Of a stretch of 64,000 bases of DNA, positions 47,051 through 60,316 are shown piece by piece. A model generated the notes under the pieces. That model was not told the DNA's origin. It ran no database searches and saw only the letters and a program-made list of their open reading frames with translations. The translations under genes were made by a program, and so were the position numbers. This DNA comes from Ampullaceana balthica (taxonomy: Eukaryota > Mollusca > Gastropoda > Lymnaeidae). The stretch lies in the NCBI GenBank assembly GCA_944989445.1, contig CALYLW010000130.1, positions 124,001 to 188,000 of the forward strand, read 5' to 3'. Position 1 is the first letter of the stretch, and every line of letters begins with the position of its first letter.

Positions 47051-47293
47051 TTGATTGCTGTACTGTAAGTCTTTCTGTGGTCTTAGCATAGCAAACGGGC
47101 TTTCCGGAGACTTTGTTTCTTTTAAACCTGCAACATGATTTGGTCATTGGGAAAACCCATGATTTAAACAGTAACATGAAAATTCTTATCTAAATGATCA
47201 AAATATCGAATGAAAACAAGAGCGATTTCCCTCAAAGACATGTCTCGGTTTGAGTGAGCGCTTTCACATGTTTTGTCATCGACCATAAGTTTT

Positions 47294-47515
47294 TGGTTAA
47301 TGTTACAGATGGCATAGGCCTAGGTTGGTTACTGTTAGAGAAGACATAGGCCTAGGTTGGTTAATGTTACAGATGGCATAGGCCTAGGTTGGTTAATGTT
47401 ACAGATGGCATAGGCCCAGGTTGGTTAATGTTACAGATGGCATAGGCTAAAGTAGGTTAATGTTACAGATGGCATAGGCCTAGGTTGGTTATTGTTAGAG
47501 ATGACATAAGCCCAA
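47294..47515. repeat. 32-bp tandem repeat, about seven copies
   Basis: The 32-bp unit (signature ggcctaggttggttaatgtt) contains the palindrome ggcctagg-type core aggcct. Copies differ at several sites (aggcccagg, aggctaaag). Confidence 0.93.
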
Positions 47516-48280
47516 TGGTGTGAGGCCTTTAAATAACCAACAATAGATCTCTTCACAACCCCCCCCCCTCAACCCCAACGGCTCTCTCCTGGCACACCGT
47601 ATCTAATCCATATCCAGTATTGTTAATCAAACCCTCCCCCCTCCAACCCCGCACGTACCATGGGAACTCAACACATTCCTCTACTCCCTCTCTCACCCCA
47701 ATCAACGCCTGGCCACGAACTTCATCCCCCCCTCCCGTCGTCGCATGCTGTACAGGTACCATATTATTGACAGCCAGCAGCCATGAAAACAGCCAAGTCC
47801 AATCACTCTCTGTGCCCTTCGATCCAGTAGAGCGTTATTCTCTCCCCTGCCCGACCCCACATTTTATAGTTTAATTGAATTTCGTTTCGTTTCTTCATGC
47901 ACCGTCCCACCGGAGTCGGATTTGATACCCGTAAAAAGAATGAGTGTTGTGTGGCTGATTTCTGTGTGGGGGGAAGCAGTGGCGAAATTTGTGTGTGTGT
48001 GGGGGAATGAGGTGGGGGGGGGATTGATGGGTAGGGGGGTGACCTTGCTTGATTACGTACGTTTAAACAGAGCTTAATTTTATTTTTAGGGACGGTAGAA
48101 TGCATCGAAGTTAGGAACCTTTTCTCTTTATTTTTCCTTGCAATATATTAATTTATTTAGTATTATGGAATCAGGGAATAACCATCAAGTATTCGTAGAT
48201 GGAATGTTGACGACTTAGTCAAACAATGTTTGTGGGAAATGAATTAAACGACTCTGCTTCAAAACATCCCATTCTCCCTT
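47516..48280. other. Unique spacer with C-rich and G-rich patches
   Basis: C-runs near 47560 and 47725 and G-runs near 48010 dominate. Short open frames on both strands are proline- or glycine-rich by composition and carry no domain. No gene called. Confidence 0.5.
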
Positions 48281-48844
48281 CAATCATATAATCTCAGTGA
48301 TCATTTAATCTCAGTAATCATATAATCTCAGTAACCATATAATCTCAGTAATCATATAATCTCAGTAATCATATAATCTCAGTAATCATATAATCTCAGT
48401 AATCATATAATCTCAGTAATCATATAATCTCAGTGATCATTTAATCTCAGTAATCATATAATCTCAGTAATCATATAATCTCAGTAATCATATAATCTCA
48501 GTAATCATATAATCTCAGTAATCATATAATCTCAGTAATCATATAATCTCAGTAAGCATATCATCTCAGTAATCATATAATCTCATTAATCATATAATCT
48601 CAGTAATCATATAATCTCAGTAATCATATAATCTCAGTAATCATATACTCTCAGTAATCATATAATCTCAGTAATCATATAATCTCAGTAATCATATCAT
48701 CTCAGTAATCATATAATCTCAGTAATCATATAATCTCAGTAATCATATAATCTCAGTAATCATTTAATCTCAGTAATCATTTAATCTCAGTAATCATATA
48801 ATCTCAGTAATCATATAATCTCAGTAATCATATAATCTCAGTAA
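48281..48844. repeat. 17-bp minisatellite, about 33 copies
   Basis: The unit is cagtaatcatataatct; catttaatct and catatcatct variants are scattered. The unit is unrelated to the other 17-bp array at 20566-20857. Confidence 0.96.
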
Positions 48845-48911
48845 GACACAACGTTTCACATCAATTTAAACACATCAGATATGTTTATGAATTCCGCACT
48901 CCTTTAATGTG

Positions 48912-49291
48912 TCCCCGCGATCTCCCAGCGCCGGTTGTGTGGTTGCCTTTTTATTCCCCGCGATCTCCCAGCGCCGGTTGTGTGGTTGCCTTTTTATTCC
49001 CCGCGATCTTACAGCGCCGGTTGTGTGGTTGCCTTTTTATTCCCCGCGATCTCCCAGCGCCGGTTGTGTGGTTGCCTTTTTATTCCCCGCGATCTCCCAG
49101 CGCCGGTTGTGTGGTTGCCTTTTTATTCCCCGCGATCTCCCAGCGCCGGTTGTGTGGCTGCCTTTTTATTCACCGCGATCTCCCAGCGCCGGTTGTGTGG
49201 TTGCCTTTTCATTCCCCGCGATCTCCCAGCGCCGGTTGTGTGGCTGCCTTTTCATTCCCCGCGATCTCCCAGCGCCGGTTGTGTGGCTCCC
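48912..49291. repeat. GC-rich 43-bp minisatellite, about nine copies
   Basis: The unit (signature gcgatctcccagcgccggtt) is 43 bp with several CpG sites. Variants are gtggctgcc, tttttcattcc and caccgcg. Since 43 is not a multiple of three and the unit has no stops, all three plus-strand frames are open and encode the same peptide series in different phase. This is not a gene. Confidence 0.96.
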
Positions 49292-51460
49292 CGCCACCAA
49301 CTGATGGATGCGTCCATTGTCAACAATACCCGCAGTTGGCCAGAATTTTTCATTTCACCTGATTAGGTGACCACTCTTTCATTTAGTTGATACCAGTTAA
49401 GTCCGCTGCTGTTAAGGGCAGACTGATCCAGAGAAGACTTGCACGTTTGGATAAATACAATATTTGGATGTCTGTCGGTTATTTATTTTATTTTGTATTT
49501 TTATATAGCGCAATACCGCAGCATGTTTGGACATTCCAGAAGTAAATGTTTGTAATGCATGTGGATAGAGGTGGGGGTGGGTGCGGTACATCTCTCTAGA
49601 TAATGCATTAAAGTAAGTAGATTTGAAGAGTTTTTCTTTATAGAAATTATCAACAAGAAATTAGCTCAGCAATCTCAGTAGAAGTGTTTAGTGGCTTCAC
49701 AAAGAATATACAAACACACAAAAATAGTCTTATCTTATCTTATCTTATCTGTTACAGACGCTCCTTCTATACAGAAGATTATTGCGTCCTACACTTATCT
49801 ATGGTTTGTGTTTAGTCCTGCGTTCTTATTAGAGTTTTAAATGTTGATAAAGTATTGATTTTAATGGTTTCTTCAGGCAACCCATTTCACGCCCGAATTC
49901 CGGACGGGAAGAACGAAAATTTTTATGTGTTTGTTCTTGCATACGGAATAAGAAAGATGTTTTTATCCTTCTGTCTATCTGAGGGTTGTATTAAGTTATC
50001 TTTGTGTTGTATTTCTAAATTAGAAATAATTGCTTTATGTATAATTACTCGCATATTTATATACACACCCACTTATGTATATGCATATATATATGTAAAA
50101 ATAAAATTTTAAAAATCGTCGTTTTGATAAGACATTTTAAAATCTGAATATTTATAAAAGTTGAAAAATTATTTATTTTTCATATTATTACTTGCAAAAT
50201 TAATTTACATTTTAACATTTTTTTTCTTTCTGAAAGCATGAAGTGATTTGCTTCTAATAGTCATAGTAGTATTTGAGTTATAAAATATTGAAAACCTCTT
50301 TGGTTGTAATGTTTTATTGCGTTGTTATGTTTTAAAGAAAACTTAATTATTTTTTAAAATTAGCTCTTTTATATATTTAAACGTTATCATTGTGATATTT
50401 GTAATAGAATGAGTGGTTTTTATTTAAATTAAGTATTAGCTATTTTCATTTGTTCATATATTATAGTGCGCCTCATGTTAATATATATAAATATAGATAT
50501 TGCAAAAACATTTTTGAAACACGTAAAAAAATGTACTTGAATGAAGACGAAATCAAGGACATGTTTTAGTATACAGACTCTATTTGTCATTATTTACAAG
50601 TCATCTGAAAGCATTAATTAATTATGTAACACTGTGGAATCTCCACAAAACAACGGCCCATTGACTGCAGCAGTAACTACTGCCTGCACCACTGTCTGGG
50701 AGTGTACTCCCGATGACGTCCTACTCAAGAGCTGAACTTTAATGTATAATTTGCAGGGACTAGCTAATAGGTGCTTTTATGAAAGCTGCGGTTTGAAAAC
50801 CAACCCTCGGGGTAATGCCAAATGTTACGCTTTTGTTATCACTCCCCCCCCCCGCCCCCACCGCTCCACTCAACTACCATTAAGATAAAATAAATAATAA
50901 TCTTACCTCATGATTGGCAATCAGCCGAAAAGGGGAAAATTTGTTAGGGGAAATTTGAGGTTGAAAAGTAAATCTAATTTTTTTTTAAAGTGAACCTCGC
51001 CTTTTACCGTACCTGTTTACCCCGCGCAGTGTAGAACGTCCAGCTGAAATCATCAGATAAAGGTTGAACAGTAAATCAATTTGTGCATCGAACGTTTAGT
51101 TAAGCGCGTCTGGGATAATGCCGGCCCACCGGAAGTGCGCTCGCGTTGGGAAAATGTGAATTAACATTTACTGCTGATGGGCAGGAATTTCGCCCGGGAA
51201 GCCGAGCTCGTGATGAGGGCTAAAACCTCCTTACCTTTGAAGTGAGTGTCATTGATGTCTCGCTCAGCAATACTTCAGGGGGTGGGGGGCAGGTTGGGGG
51301 TTGACCTGTTAGGGGGGGGGTTAAATACAGGGGAGTAGGGAGCGATCAGATAAATGAAATTCTCTCACATTTATATTTCTTTGTCTAATAAAGAAACTCC
51401 AATAAAAAATATAGATGTGTCTTGTAGATGAAATAATTGGAAGTCTTAGTGACGTGCTGT
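49292..51460. other. Unique region without a recognised gene
   Basis: Contains a small (ttatc)5 repeat at about 49727-49750. 50100-50640 is very AT-rich. 50640-51300 is of balanced composition with a C10 run near 50850 and G-runs near 51285-51320. No open frame with a domain. Confidence 0.5.
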
Positions 51461-51518
51461 TGAGTCAGTGAGTCAGTGAGTCAGCGAGTCAGTGAGTCAG
51501 TGAGTCAGTGAGTTAGTG
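51461..51518. repeat. 8-bp repeat (gagtcagt)n
   Basis: About seven copies of gagtcagt with one gagtcagc and one gagttagt. Confidence 0.94.
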
Positions 51519-51571
51519 TCGATAAAAGGATTAGGTTTTCGTGAGGAAGAATAAGAGTAAAAGTCAAAGCC

Positions 51572-51763
51572 TTGTTAGTTTTCAGTGCCCCTCATTGTTA
51601 GTTTTCAGTGCCCCTCATTGTTAGTTTTCAGTGCCCCTCATTGTTAGTTTTCAGTGCCCCTCATTGTTAGTTTGCAGTGCCCCTCATTGTTAGTTTTCAG
51701 TGCCCCTCATTGTTAGTTTTCAGTGCCCCTCATTATTAGTTTTCAGTGCCCCTCATTGTTAGG
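51572..51763. repeat. 23-bp minisatellite, about 8 copies
   Basis: The unit (signature gttagttttcagtgcccctc) is nearly uniform, with one tttgcag and one attatt variant. Confidence 0.95.
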
Positions 51764-51873
51764 TCATATTTTGGCCTATAGTTTCAGGTGACGTGCGCCC
51801 AGATTTCAACCTGGTGAATTTCATCTAAGTAACAAAAATTTGTATCAGAAAATTGGGGAAAGGTGCGTGAAGG

Positions 51874-51965
51874 ATTAACGTTCTGAGGTCAAATACATTA
51901 ACCTTCTGAGACCCAATAGATTAACCTTCTGAAACCCAATAGATTAACCTTATGAGACCCAATAT
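51874..51965. repeat. Degenerate 23-bp repeat, four copies
   Basis: Four 23-bp copies (signature attaaccttctgagacccaa); the first is the most diverged (attaacgttctgaggtc). The length equals that of the array at 51572-51763 but the sequence is unrelated. Confidence 0.85.
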
Positions 51966-54095
51966 TTTAAACATGTTGAGAGCCACTGTTCTAGTCAACT
52001 CTTCTCCGACCCCCTTTATTTTACTCTCGTAATGGATGACTTTTTCTCCAGCCTTTTCACAGTCCAAACCACTTTGATCTCAGTATTATAAAACTGTTTG
52101 AAAACTATCGATTTTTGCGACATCATTCAATGGCCTATGTTGTTATTTTTACTTGAGAAACTCCGACAATACCTGATCTATGTTATCCTAAGGTCATAGC
52201 AGTAACGGTGATGGATTAGATTGGCCTGTCTGGTTTTGAATTCTTATATCTGGGCTGTGAAGTAGGAAGGGTTAATCTGCTCTATACCTTGAGTAAATGT
52301 GTTCATTTTTCAGCTGACCTCACATTTATTATCCGAGAAGAGGGGGGGGGGTAAACATCGTGCAGTACTTAAATACTAAGTAAAACAAAACTGTGTTCAA
52401 ATAGTATTTCTTCTTCTACTTATACCAACTCTCTTTGCTTTAGTAAACTGTCCAATTTGAAACTTGATGCTAATTATATTATTACTAGTGTATTACCCGT
52501 CAAAAATGACGGGAGTTTTTAAAATGGATAGATTTCAGTTTTTGTAATTGTCCCTTCTGTCTGAAAGCCGCATAGTAAATAATCAGAAAATGTAAAGATC
52601 AAAAGAGAAAAATTAAATCTCTTTTCCATATTGAACAATATGCGGACGTTTGAAAATAGTGGGGTTTTTGGTTTTTTTTTGTGCAATATATTTTTCAAGG
52701 TTATTTTTTTTGCGGTGGGCTTTCTAAAATCTAGCGCTACGAACGGACATAGCAGAGTATATATTTTGATTATATATACGAATATATGTGTTATGAGAAA
52801 ACCTCCAAGCTTAGGCTTCTCGTTATATAAGTTTGCATGAATAATAATGATATAATCAGGATAATAGTAAATGCATAGTGAATTACACACAGCATAAAGT
52901 GATACTGCGGCAAAGAAGTTTGAAGTTCGACGTATTAACAGATATTGCTGAGGAGTCAGCGGGACGTTAACTTGCGGCATTGAATAGTGCGCACCAACTA
53001 TGAGTGCACCAATAATACAGCACAGTGCATTAAAAATAAATTATGTGACTGTAATGTGATCCACATCACGCATATCTGTGATTTGAAGCCGTTTAAGCTT
53101 CATCGATGATTATGAATTGTCAGTTTATTCGCCCATTTGTCCATACATTATTACCACAACAATATCAAAACATGTAAAAAAATAAAACTGTAATTTTACA
53201 CATGTTAATAATTATTTATTTTGCATGAAACGTAGTAAGCAAAGTTTGTCACAGGATAACAGAAAAGATTAACTTATCAACTGTTAATCATATTTACAAT
53301 TTAATATACACGTGTTAGTAATTCACATAAACGTTTTTATTATTGTCAAGGCAGCACCTTTTCAAGATCTATTATGACTTGTCAGTTTATGCGCCCATTG
53401 GTCCATACATTATTACCTTTAAATTATCAAAAACATGTAAATAAAACATTGTAACTATTTACAAATATGAATAACAACGAACTATTTATTTTGCATGAAA
53501 CCTTTGAAGTAAAGTTAAGCACTGGATAAAATGAATTATTAAAGTATTAACTTTAATATACACGTTTTAGGAATTCTAATAAACGTTTTCATTATTGTCA
53601 AGTCAGCACCCCTTCCAGTTCTATATTAAAAGCAAAGATTTTCTATTCAAAATTAGTCTAAGACGCATTAAAATATTACATGTAAAGAACAATTAAAAAA
53701 AAACTATTGTGGAGAGGAGTCCGATTTTTAAATATGTTAAAATGAGCTCTAATTCAAAAGTCTAAATCTGGTAAATTCCGGTTGTGTAATTTTTCGGCGA
53801 CCTTCACTATAAGTATTTTTCTTTTACCAGCAACGACCTTGACATTTATGTTAATCCATTCAATTTCCTCCATGCTAAGGAAATTCTTGGAAAGGGTGGG
53901 TTGTCTTTCCATGCCTCTATGTCTTGAACAATATCATATAAATCTTACAACAAATTCTTTCATAATAACCTTTATAATCTCTTATTATCGATGTATATTT
54001 TACCTCCTCCTTAAATTGTGCACTACATGTCTAAATCACAGAAGAAACATGGGCGTATTCTAGAGTTTTAACTGGCGTGATGTTGCTGCAGTATA

Positions 54096-54100
<5 letters not shown>
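51966..54100. other. AT-rich unique region without a recognised gene
   Basis: The minus strand is open for 153 codons at 52519-52980, rich in I, Y, F and K as expected from AT-rich DNA; I recognise no domain in it. A hairpin-forming cccgtcaaaaatgacggg lies at 52496-52513. A 262-bp degenerate duplication at 53107-53625 is annotated separately. Confidence 0.5.
53107..53625. repeat. Degenerate tandem duplication of about 260 bp
   Basis: Two copies (about 53107-53368 and 53369-53625) share ttgtcagtttat, gtccatacattattacc, tatttattttgcatgaaac, aatatacacgt and attattgtcaag in the same order with many substitutions and indels. This is an old duplication, unlike the near-identical minisatellites. 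Content is AT-rich and non-coding. Confidence 0.8.

Positions 54101-54149
<49 letters not shown>
54101..54149. repeat. (TC)n microsatellite
   Basis: Uninterrupted tc dinucleotides over about 49 bp. Confidence 0.97.
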
Positions 54150-54151
<2 letters not shown>

Positions 54152-54700
54152 TATGTTAACAGGTGAATCGATTTAAAGACTCTAAAGATCTCGTATAATC
54201 TCCCTTTAAAAAAAAGAACTTCTCTTCAAACGATATCAAAGTGTGGGAATGGAAACCACTTCAGATACCCCCACACCCCATTTCAGAACGCCCGAGAACG
54301 CCCCTGCCTACATACATGGACCACTCTAGCCTGGCCTGGCTCTAAAAAACGTCTCTAAAACTCCTTCACAATCACCGTGTTAATGTCGAGCTCTCTGCGT
54401 TCATTTCCGATCAAGGAAATGTCTGGAATATTTTCTTTGGCCCGCCATAAAAAAATGTTCGATGCCATTTTATTTCAACTTTCGAAATAATTTTTTTTTC
54501 AATCAGAATATTTTCACGTCTAAGAAAAAATATAATTATTGTAAGCGAAATTTTTATTGAACTCCGAGATCTCAAGATGGCTCCTTTTGGACTTTTACTC
54601 GGAATGTGTCGAAATTTGCGGAAATTTTGATCTCAAATATACTCTACTTATACTTGATTCCCCTTTTTTTTTATTACTCTTCTCATACCTCACTCCCTTT
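54150..54700. other. Unique spacer
   Basis: No gene recognised; contains T-rich stretches near 54490 and 54668. A plus-strand open frame beginning at 54557 runs into the following arrays and is their by-product. Confidence 0.5.
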
Positions 54701-54775
54701 CCTCCTCTCTCTCTCTCTCTGTCTCTCTCTCTCTCTGTCTTTCTCTATCTCTCTCTCTCTATCTCTCTCTGTCTT

Positions 54776-54820
<45 letters not shown>

Positions 54821-54996
54821 TTCTCTGTCTCTCTCTCTCTCTGTCTTTCTCTGTCTCTCTCTCTCTCTGTCTTTCTCTGTCTCTCTCTCTCTCTGTCTTT
54901 CTCTGTCTCTCTCTCTCTCTGTCTTTCTCTGTCTCTCTCTCTCTCTGTCTTTCTCTGTCTCTCTCTCTATCTCTCTCTCTCTCTCTCTGTCTTTCT
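54701..54996. repeat. Polypyrimidine tract with a 26-bp period
   Basis: Pure C/T (plus strand) apart from regular g in ctgtctttctctgtctctct. The motif ctgtcttt recurs at 54841, 54867 and 54893, giving a 26-bp period superimposed on a (TC)n background. Long mirror-like polypyrimidine runs can form triplex DNA. Confidence 0.93.
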
Positions 54997-55087
54997 TAAA
55001 TACTCCCACACACAGTCACACACACACACATTGTTATGGACACATTTATACACACACTTTATGGACTGTCTGAAAATATCTATCATC

Positions 55088-56342
55088 ATCAGTTCTATTT
55101 TACGGCTATGCCTATTACATCAGCAGTTCTATTTTACGGCTATGCCTATTACATCAGCAGTTCTATTTTACGGCTATGCCTATTACATCAGTAGTTCTAT
55201 TTTACGGCTATGCCTATTACATCAGCAGTTCTATTTTACGGCTATGCCTATTACATCAGCAGTTCTATTTTACGGCCATGCCTATTACATCAGCAGTTCT
55301 ATTTTACGGCTATGCCTATTACATCAGCAGTTCTATTTTACGGCTATGCCTATTACATCAGCAGTTCTATTTAACGGCTATGCCTATTACATCAGCAGTT
55401 CTATTTTACGGCCATGCCTATTACATCAGCAGTTCTATTTTACGGCCATGCCTATTACATCAGCAGTTCTATTTTACGGCTATGCCTATTACATCAGCAG
55501 TTCTATTTTACGGCCATGCCTATTACATCAGCAGTTCTATTTTACGGCCATGCCTATTACATCAGCAGTTCTATTTTACGGCTATGCCTATTACATCAGC
55601 AGTTCTATTTTACGGCTATGCCTATTACATCAGCAGTTCTATTTTACGGCTATGCCTATTACATCAGCAATTCTATTTTACGGCTATGCCTATTACATCA
55701 GCAGTTCTATTTTACGGCTATGCCTATTACATCAGCAGTTCTATTTTACGGCTATGCCTATTACATCAGCAGTTCTATTTTACGGCTATGCCTATTACAT
55801 CAGCAGTTCTATTTTACGGTTATGCCTATTACATCAGCAGTTCTATTTTACGGCTATGCCTATTACATCAGCAGTTCTATTTTACGGCTATGCCTATTAC
55901 ATCAGCAGTTCTATTTTACGGCTATGCCTATTACATCAGCAGTTCTATTTTACGGTTATGCCTATTACATCAGCAGTTCTATTTTACGGCTATGCCTATT
56001 ACATCAGCAGTTCTATTTTACGGCTATGCCTATTACATCAGCAGTTCTATTTTATGGCTATGCCTATTACATCAGCAGTTCTATTTTACGGCTATGCCTA
56101 TTACATCAGCAGTTCTATTTTACGGCTATGCCTATTACATCAGCAGTTCTATTTTACGGCTATGCCTATTACATCAGCAGTTCTATTTTACGGCCATGCC
56201 TATTACATCAGCAGTTCTATTTTATGGCTATGCCTATTACATCAGCAGTTCTATTTTATGGCTATGCCTATTACATCAGCAGTTCTATTTTACGGCCATG
56301 ACTATTACATCAGCAGTTCTATTTTACGGCCATGCCTATTAA
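55088..56342. repeat. 34-bp minisatellite, about 37 copies
   Basis: The 34-bp unit (signature ttctattttacggctatgcc) varies between ggctatg, ggccatg, ggttatg and tatggctatg forms. No stop occurs in any plus-strand phase, so three frames are open. It ends at about 56342, only about 30 bp before the next array. Confidence 0.97.
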
Positions 56343-56373
56343 TTTTTACGGATGCAAAGCACCAGAATTAATG

Positions 56374-59300
56374 CATCAACAGAGAGATTATATTTCAACA
56401 ACAGAGATATTATATTTCAACAACAGAGAGATTATATTTCAACAACAGAGATATTAAATTTCAACATCAGAGAGATTATATTTCAACAACAATGAGATTA
56501 TATTTCAACAACAGAGAGATTATATTTCAACAACAGAGAGATTATATTTCAACAACAGAGAGATTATATTTCAACAACAGAGAGATTAAATTTCAACAAC
56601 AGAGATATTATATTTCAAACACAGAGATATTATATTTCAACCACAGAGAGATTATATTTCAACAACAGAGAGATTATATTTCAACAACGGAGATATTTTA
56701 TTTCAACAACAATGAGATTATATTTCAAGAACAATGAGGTTATATTTCAACAACAAAGAGATTATATTTCAACAACAATGAGATTATATTTCAACAACAG
56801 AAAGATTATATTTCAACAACAGAGAGATTATATTTCAACAAAAGAGAGATTATATTTCAACAACAGAGAGATTATATTTCAACAACAGAGAGATTATATT
56901 TCAACAACAGAGAGATTAAATTTCAACATCAGAGAGATTATATTTCAACAACAATGAGATTATATTTCAACAACAGAGATATTATATTTCAACAACAGAG
57001 AGATTATATTTCAACAACAGAGAGATTATATTTCAACAAAAGAGAGATTATATTTCAACAACAGAGAGATTGTATTTCAACAACAGAGAGATTATATTTC
57101 AACAACAGATAGATTAAATTTCAACATCAGAGAGATTATATTTCAACAACAATGAGATTATATTTCAACAACAGAGAGATTATATTTCAACAACAGAGAG
57201 AGTATATTTCAACAACAGAGAGATTATATTTCAACAACAGAGAGATTATATTTCAACAACAGAGAGATTATATTTCAACCACAGAGATATTATATTTCAA
57301 CAACAGAGATATTATATTTCAACAACAGAGCTATTATATTTCAACAACAATGAGATTATATTTCAACAACAGCGAGATTATATTTCAACAACAATGAGAT
57401 TATATTTCAACAACAATGAGATTATATTTCAACAAAAGAGAGATTATATTTCAACAACAGAGAGATTATATTTAAACAACAATGAGATTATATTTCAACA
57501 ACAGAGATATTATATTTCAACAACAATGATATTATATTTAAGCAACAGAGAGATTATATTTCAACAACAGAAAGATTATATTTCAACAACAGAGAGATTA
57601 TATTTCAACAACAGAGAGATTATATTTCAACAACAGAGAGATTATATTTCAACAACAAAGAGATTATATTTCAACAACAGAGAGATTTTATTTCAACAAC
57701 AGAAAGATTATATTTCAACAACAGAGAGATTATATTTCAACAACAGAGAGATTATATTTCAACAACAGAAAGATTATATTTCAACAACAGAGAGATTATA
57801 TTTCAACAACAGAGAGATTATATTTCAACAACAGAGAGATTATATTTCAACAACGGAGAGATTATATTTCAACAACAGAAGGATTATATTTCAACAACAG
57901 AGTGATTATATTTCAACAACAGAGAGATTATATTTCAACAACAGAGAGATTATATTTCAACAACAGAGAGATTATATTTCAACAACAGAGAGATTATATT
58001 TCAACAACAGAGAGATTATATTTCAACAACAGAGAGATTATATTTCAAAACAGAGAGATTATATTTCAACAACAGAGAGATTATATTTCAACAACAGAGA
58101 GATTATATTTCAACAACAGACAGATTATATTTCAACAACAGAGAGATTATATTTCAACAACAGAGAGATTATATTTCAACAACAGAGAGATTATATTTCA
58201 ACAACAGAGAGATTATATTTCAACAACAGAGAGATTATATTTCAACAACAGAGAGATTATATTTCAACAACAGAGAGATTATATTTCAACAACAGAGAGA
58301 TTATATTTCAACAACAGAGAGATTATATTTCAAAACAGAGAGATTATATTTCAACAACAGAGAGATTATATTTCAACAACAGAGAGATTATATTTCAACA
58401 ACAGACAGATTATATTTCAACAACAGAGAGATTATATTTCAACAACAGAGAGATTATATTTCAACAACAGACAGATTATATTTCAACAACAGAGAGATTA
58501 TATTTCAACAACAGAGAGATTATATTTCAACAACAGACAGATTATATTTCAACAACAGAGAGATTATATTTCAACAACAGAGAGATTATATTTCAACAAC
58601 AGAGAGATTATATTTCAACAACAGAGAGATTATATTTCAACAACAGAGAGATTATATTTCAACAACAGAGAGATTATATTTCAACAACAGAGAGATTATA
58701 TTTCAACAACAGAGAGATTATATTTCAACAACAGAGAGATTATATTTCAACAACAGAGAGATTATATTTCAACAACAGAGAGATTATATTTCAAAACAGA
58801 GAGATTATATTTCAACAACAGAGAGATTATATTTCAACAACAGAGAGATTATATTTCAACAACAGACAGATTATATTTCAACAACAGAGAGATTATATTT
58901 CAACAACAGAGAGATTATATTTCAACAACAGAGAGATTATATTTCAACAACAGACAGATTATATTTCAACAACAGAGAGATTATATTTCAACAACAGAGA
59001 GATTATATTTCAACAACAGAGAGATTATATTTCAACAACAGAGAGATTATATTTCAACAACAGAGAGATTATATTTCAACAACAGAGAGATTATATTTCA
59101 ACAACTGAGAGATTATATTTCAACAACAGAGAGATTATATTTCAACAACAGAGAGATTATATTTCAACAACAGAGAGATTATATTTCAACAACAGAGAGA
59201 TTATATTTCAACAACAGAGAGATTATATTTCAAAACAGAGAGATTATATTTCAACAACAGAGAGATTATATTTCAACAACAGAGAGATTATATTTCAACA

Positions 59301-60175
59301 ACAGACAGATTATATTTCAACAACAGAGAGATTATATTTCAACAACAGAGAGATTATATTTCAACAACAGAGAGATTATATTTCAACAACAGACAGATTA
59401 TATTTCAACAACAGAGAGATTATATTTCAACAACAGAGAGATTATATTTCAACAACAGAGAGATTATATTTCAACAACAGAGAGATTATATTTCAACAAC
59501 AGAGAGATTATATTTCAACAACAGAGAGATTATATTTCAACAACAGAGAGATTATATTTCAACAACAGACAGATTATATTTCAACAACAGAGAGATTATA
59601 TTTCAACAACAGAGAGATTATATTTCAACAACAGAGAGATTATATTTCAACAACAGACAGATTATATTTCAACAACAGAGAGATTATATTTCAACAACAG
59701 ACAGATTATATTTCAACAACAGAGAGATTATATTTCAACAACAGAGAGATTATATTTCAACAACAGAGAGATTATATTTCAACAACAGACAGATTATATT
59801 TCAACAACAGAGAGATTATATTTCAACAACAGAGAGATTATATTTCAACAACAGAGAGATTATATTTCAACAACAGATTATATTTCAACAACAGAGAGAT
59901 TATATTTCAACAACAGAGAGATTATATTTCAACAACAGAGAGATTATATTTCAACAACAGAGAGATTATATTTCAACAACAGAGAGATTATATTTCAACA
60001 ACAGAGAGATTATATTTCAACAACAGAGAGATTATATTTCAACAACAGAGATATTATATTTCAACAACAGAGAGATTATATTTCAACAACAGAGAGATTA
60101 TATTTCAACAACAGAGAGATTATATTTCAACAACAGAGATATTATATTTCAACAACAGAGAGATTATATTTCAAA
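56374..60175. repeat. 22-bp minisatellite, about 173 copies
   Basis: The unit (signature tatatttcaacaacagagag) is 22 bp. The left 1.5 kb is diverse (aatgaga, agatatt, acatcag); the right part is much more uniform, with agacag variants. A 21-bp version (ttcaaaacag) occurs at 58046, 58331, 58792 and 59231, spaced by 285, 461 and 439 bp (13, 21 and 20 units less one base), which marks duplicated blocks. Open plus-strand frames of up to 929 codons are by-products of a stop-free unit. Confidence 0.97.
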
Positions 60176-60316
60176 CGCGTTAAGTTGACCATATCCTCCA
60201 TGTTGTCTCATCCTTAATTTAAATGTATCGTTTGTTTATTCCTGTCTGGTTTGGCCGTAATGTCAGTTGACCAGATTGTCTTTGTATTGAAACATACATG
60301 TTTCTTGTTCCACTAG

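Noticed and set aside
48907..49366. Three overlapping proline- and arginine-rich frames
   Set aside because: A 43-bp unit shifts phase at each copy, so all three frames encode the same peptide series. This is typical of a stop-free repeat, not a gene.
51190..51300. Strong donor-like caaaggtaagg on the minus strand near 51237
   Set aside because: A single splice-site match with no supporting exon, acceptor or homology is expected by chance.
52519..52980. Minus-strand frame of 153 codons
   Set aside because: Composition is that of AT-rich random sequence (I, Y, F, K), no domain is recognised, and no splice or promoter context supports it.
54557..60217. Plus-strand frames of 300 to 930 codons
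   Set aside because: They read through the polypyrimidine, 34-bp and 22-bp arrays; overlapping phases give equivalent repetitive peptides.
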